Shown piece by piece: positions 49,125 to 63,680 of a stretch of 64,000 nt of DNA. Source of the stretch: Thereva unica (taxonomy: Eukaryota > Arthropoda > Insecta > Diptera > Therevidae); the NCBI GenBank assembly GCA_949987705.1, contig OX465281.1:179860916-179924915 (forward strand), in the 5' to 3' direction. The position numbers and the translations under genes are program-made. A model generated the notes under the pieces. The model was not told the origin of the DNA, searched no databases, and was given only the letters and a program-made list of their open reading frames with translations. Position 1 is the first letter of the stretch. Each line of letters opens with the position of its first letter.

Positions 49125-52100
49125 TTTTTTTTTTTAAGAGACCACGTTTATTCTAAAAACTAACAAACTTTTTTTCTATTCTATTTCACTACAAATTCTA
49201 GATCGTCATTTTAAATCAACAAACTTTCTTTTTTCTTTATATAACTCATATATCGGTATATATTTATATTTTTAAGAGACCACGTTTATTTTAAAAACTA
49301 ACAAACTTTTTTTTTATTCTATTTCACTACAAAGTTTAGATCGTCATTTTAAATCAACAAACTTTCTTTTTTCTTTATATAACTCATATGTCGGTATATA
49401 TTTATATTTTTAAGAGACCACGTTTATTTTAAAAACTAACAAACTTTCTTTTTATTTCTATTTCACTACAAATTCTAGATCGTCATTTTAAATCAACAAA
49501 CTTTCTTTTTTCTTTATATAACTCATATATCGGTATATATTTATATTTTTAAGAGACCACGTTTATTTTAAAAACTAACAAACTTTCTTTTTATTTCTAT
49601 TTCACTACAAATTCTAGATCGTCATTTTAAATCAACAAACTTTCTTTTTTCTTTATATAACTCATATATCGGTATATATTTATATTTTTAAGAGACCACG
49701 TTTATTTTAAAAACTAACAAACTTTCTTTTTATTTCTATTTCACTACAAATTCTAGATCGTCATTTTAAATCAACAAACTTTCATTTTTCTTTATATAAC
49801 TCATATATCGGTATATATTTATATTTTTAAGAGACCACGTTTATTTTAAAAACTAACAAACTTTCTTTTTATTTCTATTTCACTACAAATTCTAGATCGT
49901 CATTTTAAATCAACAAACTTTCTTTTTTCTTTATATAACTCATATATCGGTATATATTTATATTTTTAAGAGACCACGTTTATTTTAAAAACTAACAAAC
50001 TTTCTTTTTATTTCTATTTCACTACAAATTCTAGATCGTCATTTTAAATCAACAAACTTTCTTTTTTCTTTATATAACTCATATATCGGTATATATTTAT
50101 ATTTTTAAGAGACCACGTTTATTTTAAAAACTAACAAACTTTCTTTTTATTTCTATTTCACTACAAATTCTAGATCGTCATTTTAAATCAACAAACTTTC
50201 TTTTTTCTTTATATAACTCATATATCGGTATATATTTATATTTTTAAGAGACCACGTTTATTTTAAAAACTAACAAACTTTTTTTTTTATTCTATTTCAC
50301 TACAAATTTTAGATCGTCATTTTAAATCAACAAACTTTCTTTTTTCTTTATATAACTCATATATCGGTATATATTTATATTTTTAAGAGACCACGTTTAT
50401 TTTAAAAACTAACAAACTTTCTTTTTATTTCTATTTCACTACAAATTCTAGATCGTCATTTTAAATCAACAAACTTTCTTTTTTCTTTATATAACTCATA
50501 TATCGGTATATATTTATATTTTTAAGAGACCACGTTTATTTTAAAAACTAACAAACTTTCTTTTTATTTCTATTTCACTACAAATTCTAGATCGTCATTT
50601 TAAATCAACAAACTTTCTTTTTTCTTTATATAACTCATATATCGGTATATATTTATATTTTTAAGAGACCACGTTTATTTTAAAAACTAACAAACTTTCT
50701 TTTTATTTCTATTTCACTACAAATTCTAGATCGTCATTTTAAATCAACAAACTTTCTTTTTTCTTTATATAACTCATATATCGGTATATATTTACATTTT
50801 TAAGAGACCACGTTTATTTTAAAAACTAACAAACTTTTTTTTTATTCTATTTCACTACAAATTTTAGATCGTCATTTTAAATCAACAAACTTTCTTTTTT
50901 CTTTATATAACTCATATATCGGTATATATTTATATTTTTAAGAGACCACGTTTATTTTAAAAACTAACAAACTTTCTTTTTATTTCTATTTCACTACAAA
51001 TTCTAGATCGTCATTTTAAATCAACAAACTTTCTTTTTTCTTTATATAACTCATATATCGGTATATATTTATATTTTTAAGAGACCACGTTTATTTTAAA
51101 AACTAACAAACTTTCTTTTTATTTCTATTTCACTACAAATTCTAGATCGTCATTTTAAATCAACAAACTTTCTTTTTTCTTTATATAACTCATATATCGG
51201 TATATATTTATATTTTTAAGAGACCACGTTTATTTTAAAAACTAACAAACTTTCTTTTTATTTCTATTTCACTACAAATTCTAGATCGTCATTTTAAATC
51301 AACAAACTTTCTTTTTTCTTTATATAACTCATATATCGGTATATATTTATATTTTTAAGAGACCACGTTTATTTTAAAAACTAACAAACTTTCTTTTTAT
51401 TTCTATTTCACTACAAATTCTAGATCGTCATTTTAAATCAACAAACTTTCTTTTTTCTTTATATAACTCATATATCGGTATATATTTATATTTTTAAGAG
51501 ACCACGTTTATTTTAAAAACTAACAAACTTTCTTTTTATTTCTATTTCACTACAAATTCTAGATCGTCATTTTAAATCAACAAACTTTCTTTTTTCTTTA
51601 TATAACTCATATATCGGTATATATTTATATTTTTAAGAGACCACGTTTATTTTAAAAACTAACAAACTTTCTTTTTATTTCTATTTCACTACAAATTCTA
51701 GATCGTCATTTTAAATCAAAAAACTTTCTTTTTTCTTTATATAACTCATATATCGGTATATATTTATATTTTTAAGAGACCACGTTTATTTTAAAAAAAA
51801 ACTAACAAACTTTCTTTTTATTTCTATTTCACTACAAATTCTAGATCGTCATTTTAAATCAACAAACTTTCTTTTTTCTTTATATAACTCATATATCGGT
51901 ATATATTTATATTTTTAAGAGACCACGTTTATTTTAAAAACTAACAAACTTTCTTTTTATTTCTATTTCACTACAAATTCTAGATCGTCATTTTAAATCA
52001 ACAAACTTTCTTTTTTCTTTATATAACTCATATGTCGGTATATATTTATATTTTAAGAGACCACGTTTATTTTAAAAACTAACAAACTTTCTTTTTATTT

Positions 52101-55100
52101 CTACTTCACTACAAATTCTAGATCGTCATTTTAAATCAACAAACTTTCTTTTTTCTTTATAACTCATATATCGGTATATATTTATATTTTTAAGAGACCA
52201 CGTTTATTTTAAAAACTAACAAACTTTCTTTTTATTTCTATTTCACTACAAATTCTAGATCGTCATTTTAAATCAACAAACTTTCTTTTTTCTTTATATA
52301 ACTCATATATCGGTATATATTTATATTTTTAAGAGACCACGTTTATTTTAAAAACTAGCAAACTTTTTTTTTATTCTATTTCACTACAAATTTTAGATCG
52401 TCATTTTAAATCAACAAACTTTCTTTTTTCTTTATATAACTCATATATCGGTATATATTTATATTTTTAAGAGACCACGTTTATTTTAAAAACTAACAAA
52501 CTTTCTTGTTATTTCTATTTCACTACAAATTCTAGATCGTCATTTTAAATCAACAAACTTTCTTTTTTCTTTATATAACTCATATATCGGTATATATTTA
52601 TATTTTTAAGAGACCACGTTTATTTTAAAAACTAACAAACTTTCTTTTTATTTCTATTTCACTACAAATTCTAGATCGTCATTTTAAATCAACAAACTTT
52701 CTTTTTTCTTTATATAACTCATATATCGGTATATATTTATATTTTAAGAGACCACGTTTATTTTAAAAACTAACAAACTTTCTTTTTATTTCTATTTCAC
52801 TACAAATTCTAGATCGTCATTTTAAATCAACAAACTTTCTTTTTTCTTTATATAACTCATATATCGGTATATATTTATATTTTTAAGAGACCACGTTTAT
52901 TTTAAAAACTAACAAACTTTCTTTTTATTTCTATTTCACTACAAATTCTAGATCGTCATTTTAAATCAACAAACTTTCTTTTTTCTTTATATAACTCATA
53001 TATCGGTATATATTTATATTTTTAAGAGACCACGTTTATTTTAAAAACTAACAAACTTTCTTTTTATTTCTATTTCACTACAAATTCTAGATCGTCATTT
53101 TAAATCAACAAACTTTCTTTTTTCTTTATATAACTCATATATCGGTATATATTTATATTTTTAAGAGACCACGTTTATTTTAAAAACTAACAAACTTTCT
53201 TTTTATTTCTATTTCACTACAAATTCTAGATCGTCATTTTAAATCAACAAACTTTCTTTTTTCTTTATATAACTCATATATCGGTATATATTTATATTTT
53301 TAAGAGACCACGTTTATTTTAAAAACTAACAAACTTTCTTTTTATTTCTATTTCACTACAAATTCTAGATCGTCATTTTAAATCAACAAACTTTCTTTTT
53401 TCTTTATATAACTCATATATCGGTATATATTTATATTTTTAAGAGACCACGTTTATTTTAAAAACTAACAAACTTTCTTTTTATTTCTATTTCACTACAA
53501 ATTCTAGATCGTCATTTTAAATCAACAAACTTTCTTTTTTCTTTATATAACTCATATATCGGTATATATTTATATTTTTAAGAGACCACGTTTATTTTAA
53601 AAACTAACAAACTTTCTTTTTATTTCTATTTCACTACAAATTCTAGATCGTCATTTTAAATCAACAAACTTTCTTTTTTCTTTATATAACTCATATATCG
53701 GTATATATTTATATTTTTAAGAGACCACGTTTATTTTAAAAACTAACAAACTTTTTTTTTTATTCTATTTCACTACAAATTTTAGATCGTCATTTTAAAT
53801 CAACAAACTTTCTTTTTTCTTTATATAACTCATATATCGGTATATATTTATATTTTTAAGAGACCACGTTTATTTTAAAAACTAACAAACTTTCTTGTTA
53901 TTTCTATTTCACTACAAATTCTAGATCGTCATTTTAAATCAATAAACTTTCTTTTTTCTTTATATAACTCATATATCGGTATATATTTATATTTTTAAGA
54001 GACCACGTTTATTTTAAAAACTAACAAACTTTCTTGTTATTTCTATTTCACTACAAATTCTAGATCGTCATTTTAAATCAACAAACTTTCTTTTTTCTTT
54101 ATATAACTCATATATCGGTATATATTTATATTTTTAAGAGACCACGTTTATTTTAAAAACTAACAAACTTTCTTGTTATTTCTATTTCACTACAAATTCT
54201 AGATCGTCATTTTAAATCAACAAACTTTCTTTTTTCTTTATATAACTCATATATCGGTATATATTTATATTTTTAAGAGACCACGTTTATTTTAAAAACT
54301 AACAAACTTTCTTTTTATTTCTATTTCACTACAAATTCTAGATCGTCATTTTAAATCAACAAACTTTCTTTTTTCTTTATATAACTCATATATCGGTTTA
54401 TATTTTTATTTTTAAGAGACCACGTTTATTGTAAAAACTAACAAACTTTCTTTTTACTTCTATTTCACTACAAATTCTAGATCGTCATTTTAAATCAACA
54501 AACTTTCTTTTTTCTTTATATAACTCATATATCGGTATATATTTATATTTTTAAGAGACCACGTTTATTTTAAAAACTAACAAACTTTCTTTTTATTTCT
54601 ATTTCACTACAAATTCTAGATCGTCATTTTAAATCAACAAACTTTCTTTTTTCTTTATATAACTCATATATCGGTATATATTTATATTTTTAAGAGACCA
54701 CGTTTATTTTAAAAACTAACAAACTTTCTTTTTATTTCTATTTCACTACAAATTCTAGATCGTCATTTTAAATCAACAAACTTTCTTTTTGCTTTATATA
54801 ACTCATATATCGGTATATATTTATATTTTTAAGAGACCACGTTTATTTTAAAAACTAACAAACTTTTTTTTTATTCTATTTCACTACAAAGTTTAGATCG
54901 TCATTTTAAATCAACAAACTTTCTTTTTTCTTTATATAACTCATATATCGGTTTATATTTTTATTTTTAAGAGACCACGTTTATTTTAAAAACTAACAAA
55001 CTTTCTTTTTACTTCTATTTCACTACAAATTCTAGATCGTCATTTTAAATCAACAAACTTTCTTTTTTCTTTATATAACTCATATATCGGTATATATTTA

Positions 55101-58100
55101 TATTTTTAAGAGACCACGTTTATTTTAAAAACTAACAAACTTTCTTTTTATTTCTATTTCACTACAAATTCTAGATCGTCATTTTAAATCAACAAACTTT
55201 CTTTTTGCTTTATATAACTCATATATCGGTATATATTTATATTTTTAAGAGACCACGTTTATTTTAAAAACTAACAAACTTTCTTTTTATTTCTATTTCA
55301 CTACAAATTCTAGATCGTCATTTTAAATCAACAAACTTTCTTTTTTCTTTATATAACTCATATATCGGTTTATATTTTTATTTTTAAGAGACCACGTTTA
55401 TTTTAAAAACTAACAAACTTTCTTTTTACTTCTATTTCACTACAAATTCTAGATCGTCATTTTAAATCAACAAACTTTCTTTTTTCTTTATATAACTCAT
55501 ATATCGGTATATATTTATATTTTTAAGAGACCACGTTTATTTTAAAAACTAACAAACTTTCTTTTTATTTCTATTTCACTACAAATTCTAGATCGTCATT
55601 TTAAATCAACAAACTTTCTTTTTTCTTTATATAACTCATATATCGGTATATATTTATATTTTTAAGAGACCACGTTTATTTTAAAAACTAACAAACTTTC
55701 TTTTTATTTCTATTTCACTACAAATTCTAGATCGTCATTTTAAATCAACAAACTTTCTTTTTGCTTTATATAACTCATATATCGGTATATATTTATATTT
55801 TTAAGAGACCACGTTTATTTTAAAAACTAACAAACTTTTTTTTTATTCTATTTCACTACAAAGTTTAGATCGTCATTTTAAATCAACAAACTTTCTTTTT
55901 TCTTTATATAACTCATATATCGGTATATATTTATATTTTTAAGAGACCACGTTTATTTTAAAAACTAACAAACTTTCTTTTTATTTCTATTTCACTACAA
56001 ATTCTAGATCGTCATTTTAAATCAACAAACTTTCTTTTTTCTTTATATAACTCATATATCGGTATATATTTATATTTTTAAGAGACCACGTTTATTTTAA
56101 AAACTAACAAACTTTCTTTTTATTTCTATTTCACTACAAATTCTAGATCGTCATTTTAAATCAACAAACTTTCTTTTTTCTTTATATAACTCATATGTCG
56201 GTATATATTTATATTTTTAAGAGACCACGTTTATTTTAAAAACTAACAAACTTTCTTTTTATTTCTATTTCACTACAAATTCTAGATCGTCATTTTAAAT
56301 CAACAAACTTTCTTTTTTCTTTATATAACTCATATGTCGGTATATATTTATATTTTTAAGAGACCACGTTTATTTTAAAAACTAACAAACTTTCTTTTTA
56401 TTTCTATTTCACTACAAATTCTAGATCGTCATTTTAAATCAACAAACTTTCTTTTTTCTTTATATAACTCATATATCGGTATATATTTATATTTTTAAGA
56501 GACCACGTTTATTTTAAAAACTAACAAACTTTCTTTTTATTTCTATTTCACTACAAATTCTAGATCGTCATTTTAAATCAACAAACTTTCTTTTTTCTTT
56601 ATATAACTCATATATCGGTATATATTTATATTTTTAAGAGACCACGTTTATTTTAAAAACTAACAAACTTTCTTTTTATTTCTATTTCACTACAAATTCT
56701 AGATCGTCATTTTAAATCAACAAACTTTCTTTTTTCTTTATATAACTCATATATCGGTATATATTTATATTTTTAAGAGACCACGTTTATTTTAAAAACT
56801 AACAAACTTTTTTTTTTATTCTATTTCACTACAAATTTTAGATCGTCATTTTAAATCAACAAACTTCTTTTTTCTTTATATAACTCATATATCGGTATAT
56901 ATTTATATTTTTAAGAGACCACGTTTATTTTAAAAACTAACAAACTTTCTTGTTATTTCTATTTCACTACAAATTCTAGATCGTCATTTTAAATCAATAA
57001 ACTTTCTTTTTTCTTTATATAACTCATATATCGGTATATATTTATATTTTTAAGAGACCACGTTTATTTTAAAAACTAACAAACTTTCTTTTTATTTCTA
57101 TTTCACTACAAATTCTAGATCGTCATTTTAAATCAACAAACTTTCTTTTTTCTTTATATAACTCATATATCGGTATATATTTATATTTTTAAGAGACCAC
57201 GTTTATTTTAAAAACTAACAAACTTTTTTTTTTATTCTATTTCACTACAAATTTTAGATCGTCATTTTAAATCAACAAACTTTCTTTTTTCTTTATATAA
57301 CTCATATATCGGTATATATTTAAATTTTTAAGAGACCACGTTTATTTTAAAAACTAACAAACTTTCTTTTTATTTCTATTTCACTACAAATTCTAGATCG
57401 TCATTTTAAATCAACAAACTTTCTTTTTTCTTTATATAACTCATATATCGGTATATATTTATATTTTTAAGAGACCACGTTTATTTTAAAAACTAACAAA
57501 CTTTCTTGTTATTTCTATTTCACTACAAATTCTAGATCGTCATTTTAAATCAACAAACTTTCTTTTTTCTTTATATAACTCATATATCGGTATATATTTA
57601 TATTTTTAAGAGACCACGTTTATTTTAAAAACTAACAAACTTTCTTTTTATTTCTATTTCACTACAAATTCTAGATCGTCATTTTAAATCAACAAACTTT
57701 CTTTTTTCTTTATATAACTCATATATCGGTATATATTTATATTTTTAAGAGACCACGTTTATTTTAAAAACTAACAAACTTTCTTTTTATTTCTATTTCA
57801 CTACAAATTCTAGATCGTCATTTTAAATCAACAAACTTTCTTTTTTCTTTATATAACTCATATATCGGTATATATTTATATTTTTAAGAGACCACGTTTA
57901 TTTTAAAAACTAACAAACTTTCTTTTTATTTCTATTTCACTACAAATTCTAGATCGTCATTTTAAATCAACAAACTTTCTTTTTTCTTTATATAACTCAT
58001 ATATCGGTATATATTTATATTTTTAAGAGACCACGTTTATTTTAAAAACTAACAAACTTTCTTTTTATTTCTATTTCACTACAAATTCTAGATCGTCATT

Positions 58101-58279
58101 TTAAATCAACAAACTTTCTTTTTTCTTTATATAACTCATATATCGGTATATATTTATATTTTTAAGAGACCACGTTTATTTTAAAAACTAACAAACTTTT
58201 TTTTTATTCTATTTCACTACAAAGTTTAGATCGTCATTTTAAATCAACAAACTTTCTTTTTTCTTTATATAACTCATAT
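49125..58279 (+). repeat. 139-bp satellite, main block (about 66 units)
   Basis: The head-to-tail unit (for example 51361-51499) holds GACCACGTTTATTTTAAAAA, CTAACAAACTTTCTTTTTAT, TTCACTACAAATTCTAGATC, TCAACAAACTTTCTTTTTTC and ATATATCGGTATATATTTAT. Its two halves share AACAAACTTTCTTTTT, suggesting an old dimer. Variants recur: a T9-10 form with TTTTAGATC, one with CTTGTTATTTC, one with AAAGTTTAGATC, and one with CGGTTTATATTTTTATT. The T9-10 form is often followed by the CTTGTT form (52367, 53752, 56810, and later blocks), a partial higher-order pattern. Confidence 0.95.
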
Positions 58280-60147
58280 CTTCTTCTTAAATGGCGCTAC
58301 AGTCCTTGCAGGACTCGGGCCTCTTGAAGTCTCCTCTTGCAGTCTTCTCTACGTCTTGCTAGCTCTCTCCAGTTTGATATACGAAGTTTTCGTATGTCTT
58401 CTAGCACGTCATCCATCCACCTATTTCTTGGTCGTCCTACTCTTCTTCTTCCAGATGGTCTTCCATTAAAAATCCTGGCTAGCATTATTTCTTCTGGAGC
58501 CCGTAGAACGTGTCCAAGCCATCGCAGTCTGTTCAATCTTATGTATGTAGATATGTTTATGTCGTCATACATTTGTTGAAGTTCCTCATTTGTCCTAATG
58601 CGCCATTCGTTTTGGTTAACCCTTACAGCGCCAAATATTCTTCTTAAGATCTTCCTTTCGAAGATTTTAAGCTGGTTTTCTGTTTGTTGGGTCAATGTCC
58701 AAGCCTCAGACCCATAGCATAGAACTGGCCGGATTAACGTTTTGTATAGTCTGATTTTGCATTGTCTTGAAATTTCTTTGTTTTTAAAGACCGGGACTAG
58801 TGCGAAATAGGTTTTATTTGCGGCTACGATGCGTCTATGGATGTCGTCCTTTATATGGTTTTGTGCAGTAAGCATTGTCCCTAAGTAGATGAAGTTTTCT
58901 ACAATTTCCACAATATGATCGCCAATGCTGCTACTTCGTCCTAGCCGATGTCCTTGTTTTGATACGATCATATATTTTGTTTTTGTGTCATTTACTCGTA
59001 GATTGAACTTTGCTGAGCTTTCTACAATCTTGAAAAAGGTTTCCTTTACCTCTTGTGCTTTGCGTCCAATTATGACTATATCGTCTGCGAAGGCTAGTAT
59101 CTGGATGTTCCTTGTGAAGATGCTATTTGCTCCATTAAGCTGTGTTTCTCTCATTATTGCTTCGAGAGCAATGTTAAAAAGTATTGGTGAGATTGCATCT
59201 CCTTGTCGCAGACCCGATTCTTGAGGAAAATTGGTTGAGTTACAACCTCGTATTCTCACTTGTGTTTCACAATTTTTGGTCGTCATCCTGCAGAGATCTA
59301 CTAATTTTCTGGGGAAACCCATTTCAGCCATCTTATTCCACAACTCTCTTTTATTTAGCAGGTCGTAAGCATTTCTATAGTCTATAAAAAGAAGATGTAT
59401 ATCAATGTTTTCTTCCCAGCATTTTTCAAGTATTTGTCTCATTATGAAAATCTGGTCTGTTGTCGATCTGTTCGTTCTAAATCCTGCTCGGTAATCACCT
59501 ACTTTATCTTCCAAGTGTGGTTTCAGTCTATTAAATAAAATATGTGAAAACACTTTGTAAGCTGTGTTCAGAAGAGATATTGGCCTGTAGTTTTTGCAGC
59601 TCATCAATTCACCTTTTTTATGGACTGGGACTATTGTGCCTAAAAGCCATTCTTCTGGCATCCTGCTATTTCTCCATAGTTTTATGATTAGACTATGTAA
59701 GGCCTGGCATAACTTCTCCCCACCATTTTTTAAGATTTCCGTGGGTATGCCATCTGGACCTGGAGCTTTGTGATTTTTCAGTTTCGCTATGGCATTTTCA
59801 ACTTCCTCCATTGTAGGATCTGGCGTATCGTTTTCTGGGTCATCTGTATTACGGTTTTCCGCTGCTCCCTGTGTTAGGCTTATATTCTCTTTGAAGAAGT
59901 CTCTAAAGTATTTCTCCCACACCTCGAGTATGTCATCGATACTACTAGCTATAGTACCATCTTCTCTTCTTACCATGGTGCAGGTAGGTTTGTATCCTTT
60001 CTTAATCATGTTGACTTCTTTGTAGAAACTTCTAGTGTCTTTATTACTGTAGCTTTGCTTGATCGCACTTATTCTAATTCTGAAGTAATCACGTTTTTTC
60101 TTCCTTAATAACTTATTCGTGTCTCTTCGTGCTGCTACATATTTCTC
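58280..60147 (-). mobile_element. 5'-truncated RTE-like LINE inserted in the satellite
   Basis: The 1,868-bp insert is bounded by ATATAACTCATAT at 58267-58279 and 60148-60160, a 13-bp duplication of satellite sequence. Its 3' end on the minus strand (CGCCATTTAAGAAGAAG) lacks poly(A), as in RTE-type LINEs. The 5' end lacks the endonuclease region. Confidence 0.92.
58297..60147 (-). CDS. RTE-like LINE reverse transcriptase (5'-truncated ORF2)
   Basis: The frame is open from the truncation point at 60147 (no start there; first ATG-initiated stretch at 60009, 570 residues) to a stop at 58297. Motifs in order: KNHKAPGPDGIPTEILKNGG, KGELMSCKNYRPISLLNTAY, AGFRTNRSTTDQIF, LLFIDYRNAYDLLN, SGLRQGDAISPILFNIALEA and the catalytic ILAFADDIVIIG. 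The thumb (LIRPVLCYGSEAWTLT) and C-terminal RLRWLGHVLRAPEE and GRRRVGRPRNRWMDDVLEDI follow. The reverse transcriptase is intact, but without the endonuclease and promoter the copy should not mobilise itself. Confidence 0.92.
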   Translation of the reverse strand, partial: EKYVAARRDTNKLLRKKKRDYFRIRISAIKQSYSNKDTRSFYKEVNMIKKGYKPTCTMVRREDGTIASSIDDILEVWEKYFRDFFKENISLTQGAAENRNTDDPENDTPDPTMEEVENAIAKLKNHKAPGPDGIPTEILKNGGEKLCQALHSLIIKLWRNSRMPEEWLLGTIVPVHKKGELMSCKNYRPISLLNTAYKVFSHILFNRLKPHLEDKVGDYRAGFRTNRSTTDQIFIMRQILEKCWEENIDIHLLFIDYRNAYDLLNKRELWNKMAEMGFPRKLVDLCRMTTKNCETQVRIRGCNSTNFPQESGLRQGDAISPILFNIALEAIMRETQLNGANSIFTRNIQILAFADDIVIIGRKAQEVKETFFKIVESSAKFNLRVNDTKTKYMIVSKQGHRLGRSSSIGDHIVEIVENFIYLGTMLTAQNHIKDDIHRRIVAANKTYFALVPVFKNKEISRQCKIRLYKTLIRPVLCYGSEAWTLTQQTENQLKIFERKILRRIFGAVRVNQNEWRIRTNEELQQMYDDINISTYIRLNRLRWLGHVLRAPEEIMLARIFNGRPSGRRRVGRPRNRWMDDVLEDIRKLRISNWRELARRREDCKRRLQEARVLQGL

Positions 60148-63100
60148 ATATAACTCATATGTCGGTATATATTTATATTTTTAAGAGACCACGTTTATTT
60201 TAAAAACTAACAAACTTTCTTTTTATTTCTATTTCACTACAAATTCTAGATCGTCATTTTAAATCAACAAACTTTCTTTTTTCTTTATATAACTCATATA
60301 TCGGTATATATTTATATTTTTAAGAGACCACGTTTATTTTAAAAACTAACAAACTTTCTTTTTATTTCTATTTCACTACAAATTCTAGATCGTCATTTTA
60401 AATCAACAAACTTTCTTTTTTCTTTATATAACTCATATATCGGTATATATTTATATTTTTAAGAGACCACGTTTATTTTAAAAACTAACAAACTTTCTTT
60501 TTATTTCTATTTCACTACAAATTCTAGATCGTCATTTTAAATCAACAAACTTTCTTTTTTCTTTATATAACTCATATATCGGTATATATTTATATTTTTA
60601 AGAGACCACGTTTATTTTAAAAACTAACAAACTTTTTTTTTTTATTCTATTTCACTACAAATTTTAGATCGTCATTTTAAATCAACAAACTTTCTTTTTT
60701 CTTTATATAACTCATATATCGGTATATATTTATATTTTTAAGAGACCACGTTTATTTTAAAAACTAACAAACTTTCTTGTTATTTCTATTTCACTACAAA
60801 TTCTAGATCGTCATTTTAAATCAACAAACTTTCTTTTTTCTTTATATAACTCATATATCGGTATATATTTATATTTTTAAGAGACCACGTTTATTTTAAA
60901 AACTAACAAACTTTCTTTTTATTTCTATTTCACTACAAATTCTAGATCGTCATTTTAAATCAACAAACTTTCTTTTTTCTTTATATAACTCATATATCGG
61001 TATATATTTATATTTTTAAGAGACCACGTTTATTTTAAAAACTAACAAACTTTCTTTTTATTTCTATTTCACTACAAATTCTAGATCGTCATTTTAAATC
61101 AACAAACTTTCTTTTTTCTTTATATAACTCATATATCGGTATATATTTATATTTTTAAGAGACCACGTTTATTTTAAAAACTAACAAACTTTCTTTTTAT
61201 TTCTATTTCACTACAAATTCTAGATCGTCATTTTAAATCAACAAACTTTCTTTTTTCTTTATATAACTCATATATCGGTATATATTTATATTTTTAAGAG
61301 ACCACGTTTATTTTAAAAACTAACAAACTTTCTTTTTATTTCTATTTCACTACAAATTCTAGATCGTCATTTTAAATCAACAAACTTTCTTTTTTCTTTA
61401 TATAACTCATATATCGGTATATATTTATATTTTTAAGAGACCACGTTTATTTTAAAAACTAACAAACTTTTTTTTTTATTCTATTTCACTACAAATTTTA
61501 GATCGTCATTTTAAATCAACAAACTTTCTTTTTTCTTTATATAACTCATATATCGGTATATATTTATATTTTTAAGAGACCACGTTTATTTTAAAAACTA
61601 ACAAACTTTCTTGTTATTTCTACTTCACTACAAATTCTAGATCGTCATTTTAAATCAACAAACTTTCTTTTTTCTTTATATAACTCATATATCGGTATAT
61701 ATTTATATTTTTAAGAGACCACGTTTATTTTAAAAACTAACAAACTTTCTTTTTATTTCTATTTCACTACAAATTCTAGATCGTCATTTTAAATCAACAA
61801 ACTTTCTTTTTTCTTTATATAACTCATATATCGGTATATATTTATATTTTTAAGAGACCACGTTTATTTTAAAAACTAACAAACTTTCTCTTTATTTCTA
61901 TTTCACTACAAACTCTAGATCGTCATTTTAAATCAACAAACTTTCTTTTTTCTTTATATAACTCATATATCGGTATATATTTATATTTTTAAGAGACCAC
62001 GTTTATTTTAAAAACTAACAAACTTTTTTTTTTATTCTATTTCACTACAAATTTTAGATCGTCATTTTAAATCAACAAACTTTCTTTTTTCTTTATATAA
62101 CTCATATATCGGTATATATTTATATTTTTAAGAGACCACGTTTATTTTAAAAACTAACAAACTTTCTTGTTATTTCTATTTCACTACAAATTCTAGATCG
62201 TCATTTTAAATCAACAAACTTTCTTTTTTCTTTATATAACTCATATATCGGTATATATTTATATTTTTAAGAGACCACGTTTATTTTAAAAACTAACAAA
62301 CTTTCTTTTTATTTCTATTTCACTACAAATTCTAGATCGTCATTTTAAATCAACAAACTTTCTTTTTTCTTTATATAACTCATATATCGGTATATATTTA
62401 TATTTTTAAGAGACCACGTTTATTTTAAAAACTAACAAACTTTCTTTTTATTTCTATTTCACTACAAATTCTAGATCGTCATTTTAAATCAACAAACTTT
62501 CTTTTTTCTTTATATAACTCATATATCGGTATATATTTATATTTTTAAGAGACCACGTTTATTTTAAAAACTAACAAACTTTCTTTTTATTTCTATTTCA
62601 CTACAAATTCTAGATCGTCATTTTAAATCAACAAACTTTCTTTTTTCTTTATATAACTCATATATCGGTATATATTTATATTTTTAAGAGACCACGTTTA
62701 TTTTAAAAACTAACAAACTTTCTTTTTATTTCTATTTCACTACAAATTCTAGATCGTCATTTTAAATCAACAAACTTTCTTTTTTCTTTATATAACTCAT
62801 ATATCGGTATATATTTATATTTTTAAGAGACCACGTTTATTTTAAAAACTAACAAACTTTCTTTTTATTTCTATTTCACTACAAATTCTAGATCGTCATT
62901 TTAAATCAACAAACTTTCTTTTTTCTTTATATAACTCATATATCGGTATATATTTATATTTTTAAGAGACCACGTTTATTTTAAAAACTAACAAACTTTT
63001 TTTTTATTCTATTTCACTACAAAGTTTAGATCGTCATTTTAAATCAACAAACTTTCTTTTTTCTTTATATAACTCATATGTCGGTATATATTTATATTTT

Positions 63101-63680
63101 TAAGAGACCACGTTTATTTTAAAAACTAACAAACTTTCTTTTTATTTCTATTTCACTACAAATTCTAGATCGTCATTTTAAATCAACAAACTTTCTTTTT
63201 TCTTTATATAACTCATATATCGGTATATATTTATATTTTTAAGAGACCACGTTTATTTTAAAAACTAACAAACTTTCTTTTTATTTCTATTTCACTACAA
63301 ATTCTAGATCGTCATTTTAAATCAACAAACTTTCTTTTTTCTTTATATAACTCATATATCGGTATATATTTATATTTTTAAGAGACCACGTTTATTTTAA
63401 AAACTAACAAACTTTCTTTTTATTTCTATTTCACTACAAATTCTAGATCGTCATTTTAAATCAACAAACTTTCTTTTTTCTTTATATAACTCATATATCG
63501 GTATATATTTATATTTTTAAGAGACCACGTTTATTTTAAAAACTAACAAACTTTCTTGTTATTTCTATTTCACTACAAATTCTAGATCGTCATTTTAAAT
63601 CAACAAACTTTCTTTTTTCTTTATATAACTCATATATCGGTATATATTTATATTTTTAAGAGACCACGTTTATTTTAAAA
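60148..63680 (+). repeat. 139-bp satellite, last block (about 25 units)
   Basis: It shares unit structure and variants with the main block and resumes exactly at the LINE duplication. The T9-10 form is followed by the CTTGTT form at about 60640, 61464 and 62025. The array ends within a unit at TTTATTTTAAAAA (63680). Confidence 0.95.

Noticed and set aside
49125..63680. Regular repeats that could be mistaken for a CRISPR array
   Set aside because: The 139-bp units are contiguous with no unique spacers, in a eukaryotic transposon context. This is satellite DNA.
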